Positions 1 through 8,921 of a stretch of 34,601 bases of DNA are shown here, piece by piece. A program made the translations under genes and the position numbers. Source of the DNA: Thermotogota bacterium ADurb.Bin062 (GTDB lineage: Bacteria > Thermotogota > Thermotogae > MWEM01); NCBI GenBank assembly GCA_002071085.1, contig MWEM01000027.1, positions 1-34,601 on the forward strand, read 5' to 3'. Positions within the stretch are counted from its first letter, which is position 1, and each line of letters opens with the position of its first letter. Under the pieces are notes generated by a model. That model saw only the letters and a program-made list of their open reading frames with translations, did not search any database and was not told the DNA's origin.

Positions 1-258
1 CTGTCTTCTGAAGAGCGAGAACAAGAGATTTTTCATCGTTACCCAGAACTCCTCGTGAGATTGAAGAAAGCGGAAGAGCGTGGTATGGGAAACGCCGTAG
101 TGTTCATCAGCCGCGATAGCGCTTATACTCGTATAGGAATTCGTGAGCAGACCTTGGATAAGGATAAGAAAATTCTTCAGATAAAAGCCTTCGATGCTGT
201 CGAAAAACGTTCCGAACCTTTCCTGGACAATTTGCTTAACACGTGGTAGAATGGTCAT
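1..258 (-). CDS. DDE-type transposase, N-terminal part (runs off window)
   Basis: A minus-strand reading frame is open from an ATG at 258 to the window edge (86 codons, no stop). An excellent Shine-Dalgarno sequence, AAGGAGGAGG, precedes the ATG. The protein begins MTILPRVKQIVQERFG and contains GVSHTTLFRFLQSHEEFW, which resembles the helix-turn-helix N-terminal region of IS4/IS701-like DDE transposases; the catalytic residues would lie outside the window. The plus-strand frame opposite is also open for 82 codons but has no recognisable family and no ribosome binding site. About 150 bases upstream the sequence switches to the remains of a glycosyltransferase gene, so this looks like the 5' end of an insertion sequence that disrupted that gene. 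The IS family assignment is tentative. Confidence 0.62.
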   Translation of the reverse strand, partial: MTILPRVKQIVQERFGTFFDSIEGFYLKNFLILIQGLLTNSYTSISAIAADEHYGVSHTTLFRFLQSHEEFWVTMKNLLFSLFRRQ

Positions 259-410
259 ATCGGTACTCCTCCTCCTTGTTATTTTGTTCACACTTAATAA
301 TTTGAGATGGGGTACCGATTTTCCTTATTCCGTGTTCACTTTCTTTTCAAAGACCGATTTCATTCAGTTTTTCGCTTATTTGGTTTTTGTAATGACCACG
401 CACATGTTGA

Positions 411-1016
411 GGTAGATTAGGAATTAATAACGAAGCGATTAATCAAAATCATGATTTTAATTATGGCGTCTTAAAAATGGTGAGTTGTTCATCTTTAATC
501 TCTAGAAAAAGAGTTGAACTGATTATTGAAGCATTGGGAGGTATCACGGGTGTAAATATAGAATGGACACATATAGGTACTGGGCCTCAAAAAGACCACT
601 TAGAAAACTTGGCGCAGAAAACACTCTCTATTCATAAAAATATAAAATTCGAATTCAAAGGACATTTAGAAAATAGAGAGGTATATTTGTTCTATAAAAA
701 ATCAAACATCGATTTGTTCATCAATGTAAGTTCGTCAGAGGGTATACCCGTATCTATGATGGAAGCACTGAGCTTCTCTATCCCAATTATTGCAACAAAT
801 GTTGGCGGAGTAAGTGAGTTGGTATCTAGCAACAACGGTTTTTTATTAAATCCAAATCCTACTCCCGAGGAGATTAGGCAAGCGATTTATAAGTTTCACG
901 AATTAAGCATGGAATCACGGCTTGCCTTAAGGCAGCAAGCTTATGATACTTGGAAAAATAAATTCAACGCGGAGACGAATTATACTTCTTTCATCGAAGA
1001 TATCCTTCGCTTATAA
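411..1016 (+). pseudogene. Glycosyltransferase family 4, C-terminal remnant
   Basis: The frame is open from 411, just after an in-frame stop, through the first ATG at 477 to a stop at 1014-1016. Translation gives GVLKMVSCSSLISRKRVELI, then GTGPQKDHLENLA and SSSEGIPVSMMEALSFSIP followed by IIATNVGGVSEL. These are the donor-binding motifs of the second Rossmann half of GT4 enzymes, including the conserved EG(I/V)P...EA segment. Only about 195 residues remain of a family that is usually 350-400 long, and the acceptor half is absent. Homology reaches upstream of the ATG, so the ATG is not a genuine start. Truncation coincides with the adjacent minus-strand transposase, making IS insertion the simplest cause. 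The low GC content is typical of polysaccharide clusters. Confidence 0.75.
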
Positions 1017-1184
1017 AGCTGGTTTACAGAGGTGGAGTTATAGTCAAAATGTGTGGAAAAGGGTAAAAAGCGAAAAAAAGCATATCCTACGAATAGGAAG
1101 AAAAGAGCCAGCGCGCCCAAAATGAAGATACGCCTCGAAAGATTATTGTTCAAAACGTGGAAATAACCAAGAGGGATGCGTAGA

Positions 1185-1625
1185 ATGGATATTAGACGAA
1201 ATAAAAAACCACGACTGCGTAGAAGAATTGGCCAAACATAGGGTGGAGTCATACTCAGCATAGCCTTAAAGAACGAAATCGACGAATTAAATAAAAAGAC
1301 CAAATCGCTACGGGATGCAGAAGGAAGAAGGCTGGTGTGCCGAAATGGCTATCACCAAGACCGGGGGATTCAAACGGGAATCGGGCGGATAAAGGTCAAA
1401 CAACCAAGAGTAGATTTTCAATCTATTCCTTCTAAGACAAATATCCCAAAGCAGTGAAGAGTCTGACGATAGACGCGGAGGAATTGCTGACATTCTATGA
1501 TTTTCTACCAGCCACTTCCAGCATATCAGAACGGCGAATCCGATAGAATCGAGCTTTTCTACCATACGGTCCAGGACAAAAAAGATGAGGAACTTTGGCA
1601 ACCGAAAAACTAAGTCTAATATACA
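1185..1625 (+). pseudogene. Degenerate IS256/Mutator-family transposase
   Basis: Three frame-shifted pieces belong to one transposase family. From an ATG at 1185, the frame (one stop at about 1239) carries EGRRLVCRNGYHQDRGIQTG, matching the N-terminal RNGY...R.IQTGIG..V..PRV block of Mutator/IS256 transposases. Around 1449-1525 another frame reads PKAVKSLTIDAEELLTFYDF, and around 1528-1600 a third reads HIRTANPIESSFSTIRSRTK, matching the family hallmark LRTTNPIES.FATVR.RT. The first block joins almost directly to PKAV, so the central catalytic region (most of the DDE core) is deleted. The element cannot encode an active transposase. It lies directly upstream of the amidotransferase gene at 1665. 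Confidence 0.8.
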
Positions 1626-1664
1626 GCCATTAAGGCTCGATTCAATTACGACAATAGGAGGAAT

Positions 1665-3599
1665 ATGTGCGGGATTTTTGGCTTTTTTTCTCGGTCTCCG
1701 GTAAAGCCTAATAGAGTTTTCGATTGTCTGCGCCATAGAGGCCCCGATGATTTGGGGGGTGTTTCTATCTCTGTGAGAAATAATTCCATACGGCACTATA
1801 CCTTTGAAGGGTCGAATTTCGAATCACAACAAACGATCTACTTTTCGGAGAACACGGAGATAGACCCAGAAGTTCTTTTTTTAGGGCATCGCCGGTTGTC
1901 GATTATCGACCGAACGGCTGCCGGTCACCAGCCTATGGCTTTAGATGGTTATTGCATAACGTTTAATGGTGAGATATACAATCAATTAGAATTGAGAGAA
2001 GAACTCGAGAAAGAAGGGATCGAGTTCAAAGGCAATTCGGATACGGAGGTTCTACTCAGAAGCTACATACACTATGGAGAGGATTGTCTACACCGCTTCA
2101 ACGGTAAGTGGGCGTTCGCTATTTGGGACCCGAAAAAGAAAAACCTTCTTCTATCGCGAGATCGCTATGGAAAGAAGCCGCTATTCTACTTTTTCGATGG
2201 GAGCCACTTTGCATTCGCATCTGAAATAAAAGCCTTGTTATTGCTACCTTTCGTACCAAAATCCCCCAATTTAGAACAAGTGAAATATTTCCTTACCTGG
2301 AGAAGCTGGGAGCACCGCCATCAAACGATGTTTGAGGGTGTTCAAAGGGTACTGCCGGCGCATAACCTTTGGTTTGATCCGCTGCAAAATAACCTGGAAG
2401 TGAGACGGTACTATTCCATTACTCCGAATCTGTCGCTAGAGCCGTTTTCAGAACTTAAAGCGAAAGAGTATGTAGAGGCGGGAGAAAGACTATTTTTAGA
2501 TGCGGTACGTATTCGGCTGAAGGGCGGTCTTCCCATAGGCGCCTCTTTTAGCGGCGGGGTCGATTCTTCGGGGATCGTCTTCGCGCGTGAACGGTTATCT
2601 GAAAAAGAAACAAGTCTCTTTATTAGGCCGAGCACCTACACATTTTCCAGTGTATATGAGACTAACGAATTGAAAAAGTACGATGAATCAAAGTGGATTG
2701 ATTTTGCGTTAGAAAAATCACAAGCAATAGGCATAAAAGTAGAACCGAGACCCGAACGCTTTATTGAAGAAGCGCTAAAAATAGCCTATCATCAAGATGA
2801 ACCCTTTGATTCAACGGGCATCTTCGCCGGATGGTGTGTTATGAGCCTGGCGAGACAGCACGGTGTTATCGTTACTCTAGACGGCCAAGGCCCTGATGAA
2901 GCTTTGGGAGGGTACCCGCCGCATATTCCGATCGGTTTTTCCGAATTGTTGCTTAACTTCAAACTGATACGGTTTTTTCAAAAACTATCGAATTTTTCAA
3001 AAATTGAAAACTTCTCTTTTTTGAATATGTTAAGGACGATATTTATGGGGTCTTTAGGTCGAGAGGTTCGGCATCGAATATACGCCAGACAATTGGGTAA
3101 GCTTTTCAAAGACGGCAAAATCCCGGATTACGAAGGAGGGTCTTTAGACGCAAGAAGGTTTTTGAATGAAAAATTGAAATATGACGTGGAAGAGGGGCTA
3201 CCGCGTCTATTGAGGTTTGTAGATCGTAACGCGATGGCGTTTTCGCTAGAACCTCGAACACCGTGAGTAGATTACCGACTGATCGATTTTTTCTTTTCCA
3301 TTCCTTCCTGCTACAAAACTTATGACGGGTGGACAAAATGGATCGAGCGGAAGATGTTGGAATCGTTCGTTCCGAAGGAGATCATTTGGAGAAGAGATAA
3401 GCTCGGGTTTCCAACTCCGGAAAGGGAGTGGCTGTCCGGCCCTCTAAACCTATGGGGACAAGATTTGATACAAGGCTCCGATATAATAAAATCCTTAGAA
3501 GTCACAGGGCAAGCCATAAACGGAGAATTAAGGTGGAAACTAATCAGTGTAGCGTTATGGGAAACGGTGTTCTTTAAATCGGCCGGTTATTCCTCATAG
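1665..3599 (+). pseudogene. Asparagine-synthase-like glutamine amidotransferase with in-frame TGA
   Basis: The reading frame starts MCGIFGFFS behind an AGGAGG site (1656-1661), giving the N-terminal nucleophile Cys2 of class II glutaminases. HRGPDD, GHRRLSIID and the SGGVDSS pyrophosphate-binding loop (residues 296-302) of the synthetase domain follow. The frame is broken by a single TGA at 3264-3266. The same frame then continues without any shift through VDYRLIDFFFSIPSCYKT and WRRDKLGFPTPEREWLSG to a stop at 3599, matching the C terminus of its paralogue at 4834. The TGA falls where the family has a bulky hydrophobic residue in R(P)P(F/L)-D. A nonsense mutation or a base-calling error is likely. 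If the stop is genuine, a 533-residue product lacking about 110 C-terminal residues would be made. Context suggests amidation of a sugar acid in surface polysaccharide rather than asparagine supply. Confidence 0.85.
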
Positions 3600-3688
3600 A
3601 ACCGCAGGTTTTCCGGTTTGGCCGTATTTGTTTATCATAAGAAAACCGGGGGCCCTGAATAATTAAGAAGAAAGTAGAGGGGTAGAGT

Positions 3689-4834
3689 ATGTTAAAAACC
3701 GCAATGGTGGTGGGCGGAGGACATCCGTATTTTGATAAAAGGGTCTATTTAAAATGTGTTGAGCCTTTGTCGAAAATCTGTAAAGAAGTCATTTACGTGA
3801 GCGCTCGAAAGAGGACCGGACAATACGAAGTGCCCGATAATGTTGTCGACGTTTTCGTTGACAATATGCCTATTAGAACTGTAAAAAGGACGATATTTTG
3901 GGATAGAGTGCACCGAGAAGTGATATTAAGCCAAGAGCCTCCTATTGACCTAATCATTCTACACGATATTCCAATTGGCTATGTTTTCCCTAACCGTTAT
4001 GTTCGGAAGTTGAAGGATAAATACCAATCAAAAATAATCATAGACTTACACGAATATCTACCCGAAACGCTTTTTCCCTCAGTTCCTGAAAACTCATTGA
4101 TAACAAACATTAATGATAAGATGATAGTTGACCCTTATATAAGGGAAGCAGATGGATATGTTGTAGTAAGCGAACACGGGAGGGACTATCTGCTGAAAAA
4201 AGGCATACCAGAAACTAATATTTTAAAATCACCGAATTACGCGCACTCCATTCCGAATGTTTACGGAGAAAAAACGAATGCCATAGGTTTCGTTGGGCGA
4301 CTGGTCAGGCAAAACGGGCCGAATGCTATCGCAAGAATGGCGAGAATAGTCGTAGAAAAATATGGGCTCGAGTTTCGATTCATCGGAACAGACAAAGATG
4401 CCGTAACCGGTTTGTTTGACGATAATTGGATTCTCCACAATGAAAAAGTATCATTTTTTGGGATGCTTCCTTATGAAAACATGCTTCAAGAGATATCGAA
4501 GCTGAAGTTCGTGATTAGCCATCTGGAAATATCCGCAAAGAATACTATCTATTCTTTACCGAATAAATTCTTTGATAGTCTAGTGAGTAAGACACCTATC
4601 ATCGTCCCTTCTCAATTAATAGAGCAGCGGAGTATTTTAGAAGAATACGATATCGGTTACTACCTCGATCTGGAGAAAAGTCAGTGGACTGACGATTTGG
4701 AAAAAATCTTCAGAGACCAAAAAGAGTATGATCGAAAAGTGAGCAATATAGCGAAGCATTACCGCGAGTTTTTATGGGAAACGCACGAAAGTGAGTATTT
4801 GGATTTTATAAAGAGGATTTCGAAGGGAGAATAA
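3689..4834 (+). CDS. GT-B fold glycosyltransferase (GT4-like)
   Basis: The 381-residue protein starts behind AGAGGGG. The N-terminal domain has GGGHPYFDKRVYLKCVEPLS, a pattern common in GT4-like enzymes (P.fD.RV..), and a DLHEYLPET segment. The C-terminal nucleotide-sugar domain begins near AIGFVGRLVRQNG and carries SLPNKFFDSLVSKTPIIVPS, the counterpart of the usual PNK.FDYM..G.P block. The protein has no predicted membrane segment and probably transfers a sugar from a nucleotide donor at the cytoplasmic face during polysaccharide assembly. The donor and linkage cannot be told from sequence. Its stop overlaps the next gene's ATG by one base (TAATG), which implies translational coupling to the second amidotransferase. 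Confidence 0.85.
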   Translation: MLKTAMVVGGGHPYFDKRVYLKCVEPLSKICKEVIYVSARKRTGQYEVPDNVVDVFVDNMPIRTVKRTIFWDRVHREVILSQEPPIDLIILHDIPIGYVFPNRYVRKLKDKYQSKIIIDLHEYLPETLFPSVPENSLITNINDKMIVDPYIREADGYVVVSEHGRDYLLKKGIPETNILKSPNYAHSIPNVYGEKTNAIGFVGRLVRQNGPNAIARMARIVVEKYGLEFRFIGTDKDAVTGLFDDNWILHNEKVSFFGMLPYENMLQEISKLKFVISHLEISAKNTIYSLPNKFFDSLVSKTPIIVPSQLIEQRSILEEYDIGYYLDLEKSQWTDDLEKIFRDQKEYDRKVSNIAKHYREFLWETHESEYLDFIKRISKGE

Positions 4835-6675
4835 TGTCCGGGATCTTGGGATGCTTTTCTACCAAAATTGGAATGAATCAATTCGAAAGGGCACTGCAGA
4901 CTATGGCTCATAGAGGACCCGAGGGTTGCGGTGTGGAGGTCTTACCACAGGTTCCTTTTGGTAAAACTGTTTTTATAGGACACCGACGGTTCGCGATCGT
5001 TGCTTCGAGCGATGCGGCTCATCAACCTATGAGAGTCGACAATTGGATTATCACGTATGACGGGGAGATACTGAACTACAAAGAACTTCGGCAGGGGTTG
5101 GAAGCGAAAGGGTTTTCTTTTTTCTCAGATTCCGATACCGAGGTCGTTTTAAAGTCGTTTATCGCCTATGGCCCGGAGTGTATGCGCGCGTTTCGGGGTA
5201 TGTGGGCGTTCGCTATTTGGGATGAGAGCGCGAAACAACTCTTTTTAGCGCGGGATCGATTTGGAATAAAACCGTTGTTCTACTTTTCGAACGGAGAGGA
5301 TTTCGCGTTCTCCTCAGAGATCAAAGCTTTGCTTCTATTGGATTTCGTACCGAAAGCCCCGGCAATAGACGGTATCAAGTCTTTTCTTCTTTGGGGGCCG
5401 CCAGAGTATAAATCGGATACTATGTTTTCAGGGATAAAAAAACTTATGCCTTCACATTATCTCCTTTTCGAATTGGAATCAGATGGGTCATTATCTGATA
5501 TAAAGATTACAAAATATTATTCGATAAGAGACAAAATTCAACCGAAAAACACCGGAATTACGTTTCCAGAGGCAGTAGAGCAGTACCGTCATCACCATCG
5601 CAAGGCAGTGGAATACAACCTCGTTACAGATGTCCCGATGGGGTGCGCATTGAGCGGTGGGCTCGATTCATCTTCGAACGTTGCGGTTCTGAAATCGCTT
5701 TTAGAAGAGAGAAGCGCTACAAATATGAGAGAAAAGTTGGTCACCTTTTCTGCCGTATACTTAAATCAGCCCGACCGTTCCTGTGATGAAAGCGTCTTCA
5801 TTAATAGGCTCTCGAATTATTTAGGGGTCACAAACAAGCAAGTCGAGCCTACTTCCGACTGTTATATCGCCAATGTGGAAAAGTTCCTTTGGCATCAAGA
5901 AGAGCCGACCGGCGGCGCGAGTGTGTTTGCGGGTTGGTGTGTGGCTGAGTGCATATCACGCAATGGAATATGCGTATGTTTAGATGGCCAAGGGGCTGAC
6001 GAATACTTGGGTGGTTACCATTCGTTCATCGGCGCGTTCCTTGTCCAAAACTCCTTTCTTTTTTGGAAGAATTGGCCTTTCCTTTTTGCAGGGAATAATT
6101 CTCTTTCTCTAAAAAAAGCCATTATGTACTATTCGTCTCATTCCTTCTCGAAGATTTCTAAGAGGCGCTTTTTCAGGGAATTGACGGAGCAATTTGGATT
6201 GAACAGTAGCGTACTAGAAGAACGACTCTTTTTCACAGAGTATAAAAGAGTCGACGATGCCATATTTGATTGTTTGTCAACGGGTTTACCCACTTTATTG
6301 AAGTTCGGAGAACGAAATCATATGGCGCATTCGGTAGAGAGTCGACCGCCTTTCCTCGACCATAAACTGGTAGAATTCTGCCTTTCTTTGCCTACCGATT
6401 ATATTCTTCGGAAAGGGTGGACGAAATACCTAGCTCGAAAAGCTTTCGAAAGCTCTTTACCTAGAGAAATCGTTTGGCGAAAAGATAAAATGGGCTTCCC
6501 TGCGCCAGAAAAGGCGTGGGTTTTAGAGAAGAATAGATTTTTCGAAGAGGTAGTGCGGAAAAGTAAAATCGTTAAGGAAATAAACTCCAAGAAAGTAAAT
6601 TGGGATTCTTTTTCATTCAATACCCGAATCAAGCTTTTCGAAATTGCGACATGGGAAAAGGTCTTTGGGTTGTAA
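4834..6675 (+). CDS. Asparagine-synthase-like protein with Ser in place of Cys2
   Basis: The 613-residue protein has the two-domain AsnB architecture: an N-terminal Ntn-type glutaminase fold with HRGPEG, GHRRFAIV and FSDSDTEVVLKSF, then an ATP-dependent synthetase domain with SGGLDSS at residues 274-280 and DGQGADEYLGGY. The C terminus is intact (ESRPPFLDHKLVEF, WRKDKMGFPAPEKAW). The protein begins MSGILG where catalytically competent glutaminases have MCGI, so the essential Cys2 nucleophile is Ser. Normal glutamine hydrolysis is therefore unlikely. The enzyme may use free ammonia, receive it from a partner, or use another nucleophile, as beta-lactam-synthetase-type relatives do. It sits between two glycosyltransferases, with a one-base overlap upstream and a 12-base gap downstream. 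Modification of a uronic acid or other sugar acid is an inference from context. Confidence 0.88.
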   Translation: MSGILGCFSTKIGMNQFERALQTMAHRGPEGCGVEVLPQVPFGKTVFIGHRRFAIVASSDAAHQPMRVDNWIITYDGEILNYKELRQGLEAKGFSFFSDSDTEVVLKSFIAYGPECMRAFRGMWAFAIWDESAKQLFLARDRFGIKPLFYFSNGEDFAFSSEIKALLLLDFVPKAPAIDGIKSFLLWGPPEYKSDTMFSGIKKLMPSHYLLFELESDGSLSDIKITKYYSIRDKIQPKNTGITFPEAVEQYRHHHRKAVEYNLVTDVPMGCALSGGLDSSSNVAVLKSLLEERSATNMREKLVTFSAVYLNQPDRSCDESVFINRLSNYLGVTNKQVEPTSDCYIANVEKFLWHQEEPTGGASVFAGWCVAECISRNGICVCLDGQGADEYLGGYHSFIGAFLVQNSFLFWKNWPFLFAGNNSLSLKKAIMYYSSHSFSKISKRRFFRELTEQFGLNSSVLEERLFFTEYKRVDDAIFDCLSTGLPTLLKFGERNHMAHSVESRPPFLDHKLVEFCLSLPTDYILRKGWTKYLARKAFESSLPREIVWRKDKMGFPAPEKAWVLEKNRFFEEVVRKSKIVKEINSKKVNWDSFSFNTRIKLFEIATWEKVFGL

Positions 6676-6687
6676 AAGGAGACAGTT

Positions 6688-7839
6688 ATGAAAGTATTCT
6701 TTCCAGTTTTCCAGTGGGCAAAACCGTCAATGCAAGGGGTGCTTAAGAAAGTTTCCGATCAAACGAAGGCATTGAGAAGCTTAGTCGAAGAAATTCGCAC
6801 AACTGTTTACGGTTATCACGAAAAAAAGTGCGTGCTGGACGGCGATGTGCGTTATGAAAACATAGAACCTACGTGTAAGCGTTATTTACTACAACTATGG
6901 CAAGTTAGAAAAAAAAGCTTTGAATTGGCGCTGAAGGATATAGAGCAATTCCACCCTGACATTATCTACACAAGATACCCGCTCGGAGACCCCACCTCCA
7001 TCGATTTCTTGAAAAAAATTCCATACAGAATCCCATTGGTGTTTGAACAACAATCAATCACCGTTAAAGAGCTAAAGGTCCTAAATAAGCCGGTTTACAT
7101 TCTTTTTGAGAAGGCATTTGGGCACCGCTTGGTCAACCTGTCTTCAGGCATCGTGGGTGTGACCGACGAGATTGTTCAATACGAATCAAGCCGCTTGAAA
7201 ACGCAACGCGCAATTTTAGTTTCCAACGGTGTTGGCGTTAGTTCAGTCCCTTTAAGGTCCCCTCCACCTTTTGACCAGAAGAGGTTGGAGATCCTTTTCG
7301 TCGGCTCAACCAATCCTTGGCACGGGCTCGATCGTTTATTATTCGGTTTAGAAAAGTACAGAGGAAAAGTGGAAATTAAACTACACATCGTTGGAATAGA
7401 AGAAGATGACTCTATAAGGTCTTTGGCAAAAACGCTTTCCATACAAGAACGAGTACAATTCTACGGCTTTCGAACCGGCCAAGAATTAACCGCATTTTTC
7501 GATATATGTCATATCGGGGCAGGAAGTTTCGGGGGGCATCGAAAAGGTTTGTTACAATCTGCGGGGTTGAAGATGCGTGAGTATTGCGCTCGCGGTTTAC
7601 CATTTTTCTTAGGACATAAAGACCCGGATTTTCCTTTCGATTACCCGTTTTGCGCATTTTTCCCTGCGAATGAAGAACCAATCGATTTTCACCGCGTAAT
7701 CGAATTTTATACAAACGCCTTTTCATACAAGAACCACGCGGAATTGATGCGGGAGTATGCGTTTAAAAATCTGGATTGGTCTGTGAAAATGAAAAAGACC
7801 GTCGAGTTTTTCGAGCAGATCCTAAAAGAAAGAGGGTAG
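6688..7839 (+). CDS. Glycosyltransferase family 4-like protein
   Basis: The 383-residue protein starts with a strong AAGGAG site seven bases before the ATG. It has a GT-B layout. The N-terminal half contains a DIIYTRYPLGDP region and a VFEQQSITVKEL acceptor-side segment. The C-terminal half begins at LEILFVGSTNPWHGLDRLLF, typical of the second Rossmann domain of GT4 enzymes (FVG...WKG.D.L), followed by HIVGIEEDDSIRSLAKTL and RVQFYGFRTGQELTAFF. The region corresponding to the EX7E motif is divergent (GAGSFGGHRKGLLQSAGLKM), so donor chemistry cannot be inferred. The 12-base gap upstream and 5-base gap downstream place it in the same operon as the amidotransferase and the UDP-GlcNAc 2-epimerase. 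Confidence 0.83.
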   Translation: MKVFFPVFQWAKPSMQGVLKKVSDQTKALRSLVEEIRTTVYGYHEKKCVLDGDVRYENIEPTCKRYLLQLWQVRKKSFELALKDIEQFHPDIIYTRYPLGDPTSIDFLKKIPYRIPLVFEQQSITVKELKVLNKPVYILFEKAFGHRLVNLSSGIVGVTDEIVQYESSRLKTQRAILVSNGVGVSSVPLRSPPPFDQKRLEILFVGSTNPWHGLDRLLFGLEKYRGKVEIKLHIVGIEEDDSIRSLAKTLSIQERVQFYGFRTGQELTAFFDICHIGAGSFGGHRKGLLQSAGLKMREYCARGLPFFLGHKDPDFPFDYPFCAFFPANEEPIDFHRVIEFYTNAFSYKNHAELMREYAFKNLDWSVKMKKTVEFFEQILKERG

Positions 7840-7844
7840 ACTCA

Positions 7845-8921
7845 ATGGTCAAAGTCTTGACAGTTGTCGGCGCGCGGCCGCAGTTTATTAAGGAAGCAGT
7901 GGTTGCCAAGGCTTTTCAAAAACGAGGAATCCAAGAGGTCTTGATTCACACGGGGCAGCATTACGATGCGAATATGTCCGACCTCTTTTTTTCTGATTTA
8001 AAGATCAAACAGCCCGATTATAACTTGGGAATCGGGTCGGGTTCTCACGGTTATCAAACAGGAATGGGTATAATGAGGTTAGAGGAGATCGCGCTGAAGG
8101 AAAAACCCGATTTGTTGCTGGTTCACGGCGATACGAACGCCACGGTCGCAGGGGCTTTGGCAGGCGCAAAGCTGAAAATCCCCGTCGCCCACGTCGAGGC
8201 CGGTTTGCGTCAATTCCCAAAGGATATGCCTGAAGAGATCAATCGGGTGGTCACCGACCGCGTGTCCCGTTTTTTGTTCTGTCCCACGTCACTGGCTATC
8301 GCAAACCTTAAGACAGAGGGGATCACCAAGGGTGTGTTCTTTACAGGAGACGTGATGTACGACCTCTTCCTCTCGGTTCGTCAGTCCGTGGATGTCAGAA
8401 AAATCTGCTCGCGATATGCCGTGACCGAAAAAGCGTTCTTCTTCGCAACCCTCCACCGGGATTTCAATACCGACCACCCCGAGCGGTTGAGAGCGATCTT
8501 GGAAGCCTTCGCCGAAATATCCCAGCATTTCCCGTTGGTGTTTCCGATGCATCCGAGAGCCCGTAAAGCGGTCGAAGCGAACGACTTTGGTCGCTATCTG
8601 AAATCGGTCACCGTGACGGACCCCATTCCATACCCCGATACCGTCGCACTGTTGTCGGCTGCCCGATGTGTGATCACCGACAGCGGGGGCGTTCAGAAGG
8701 AAGCCTACTTCGCTGGTACCCCCGCGCTTGTGATGATGGAGGATACGGGTTGGCGGGAGTTGGTGGATATGGGATTTAACACCCTGGTGGATGCGGTTAA
8801 AGAGAAGATCGTATCCGGCGCTTTGTCGAAAAAGGCCGTTTCGGAAGTGTCCCCGGGGCTTTTCGGCAACGGAGACGCTGGAAGCCGAATCGCGGGAATC
8901 ATCAGCGAGACGTTCGGTTAG
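7845..8921 (+). CDS. wecB: UDP-N-acetylglucosamine 2-epimerase (non-hydrolysing)
   Basis: The 358-residue enzyme interconverts UDP-GlcNAc and UDP-ManNAc in the cytoplasm, supplying ManNAc-type donors for surface polysaccharide. Family signatures are MVKVLTVVGARPQFIKEAVV at the N terminus, HTGQHYDANM, LVHGDTNATVAGAL, HVEAGLR, PEEINRVVTDRVS and TDSGGVQKEAYFAGTPAL. The ATG at 7845 was chosen because it gives the standard family N terminus and follows AGAGGG; an upstream in-frame ATG at 7776 lies inside the preceding gene. It is the last gene of the polysaccharide operon. No clear intrinsic terminator follows; the sequence goes straight into a repeat cluster. No UDP-ManNAc dehydrogenase is present in the window. 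Confidence 0.95.
   Translation: MVKVLTVVGARPQFIKEAVVAKAFQKRGIQEVLIHTGQHYDANMSDLFFSDLKIKQPDYNLGIGSGSHGYQTGMGIMRLEEIALKEKPDLLLVHGDTNATVAGALAGAKLKIPVAHVEAGLRQFPKDMPEEINRVVTDRVSRFLFCPTSLAIANLKTEGITKGVFFTGDVMYDLFLSVRQSVDVRKICSRYAVTEKAFFFATLHRDFNTDHPERLRAILEAFAEISQHFPLVFPMHPRARKAVEANDFGRYLKSVTVTDPIPYPDTVALLSAARCVITDSGGVQKEAYFAGTPALVMMEDTGWRELVDMGFNTLVDAVKEKIVSGALSKKAVSEVSPGLFGNGDAGSRIAGIISETFG

Noticed and set aside
55..249. Plus-strand 64-residue ORF at the left edge
   Set aside because: It is the shadow of the minus-strand transposase, which has a strong ribosome binding site and family resemblance; the plus ORF has neither.
194..415. 73-residue hydrophobic ORF
   Set aside because: No ribosome binding site, lies across the IS leader, and its hydrophobicity reflects T-rich DNA.
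980..1303. Minus-strand 107-residue hydrophobic ORF
   Set aside because: It overlaps the GT remnant and the IS256 fossil, whose plus-strand frames match known families.
3264..3266. Selenocysteine at the TGA
   Set aside because: The aligned position is a bulky hydrophobic residue, not Cys or Sec, and no SECIS-like hairpin is apparent immediately downstream.
3600..3660. Terminator between the amidotransferase and glycosyltransferase
   Set aside because: The CCGGTTT...AAACCGG arms have a 24-base loop and no T tract.
7776..7844. Longer wecB start at 7776
   Set aside because: It would overlap the upstream glycosyltransferase by 64 bases and adds residues not found in the family; ATG 7845 has a good ribosome binding site.
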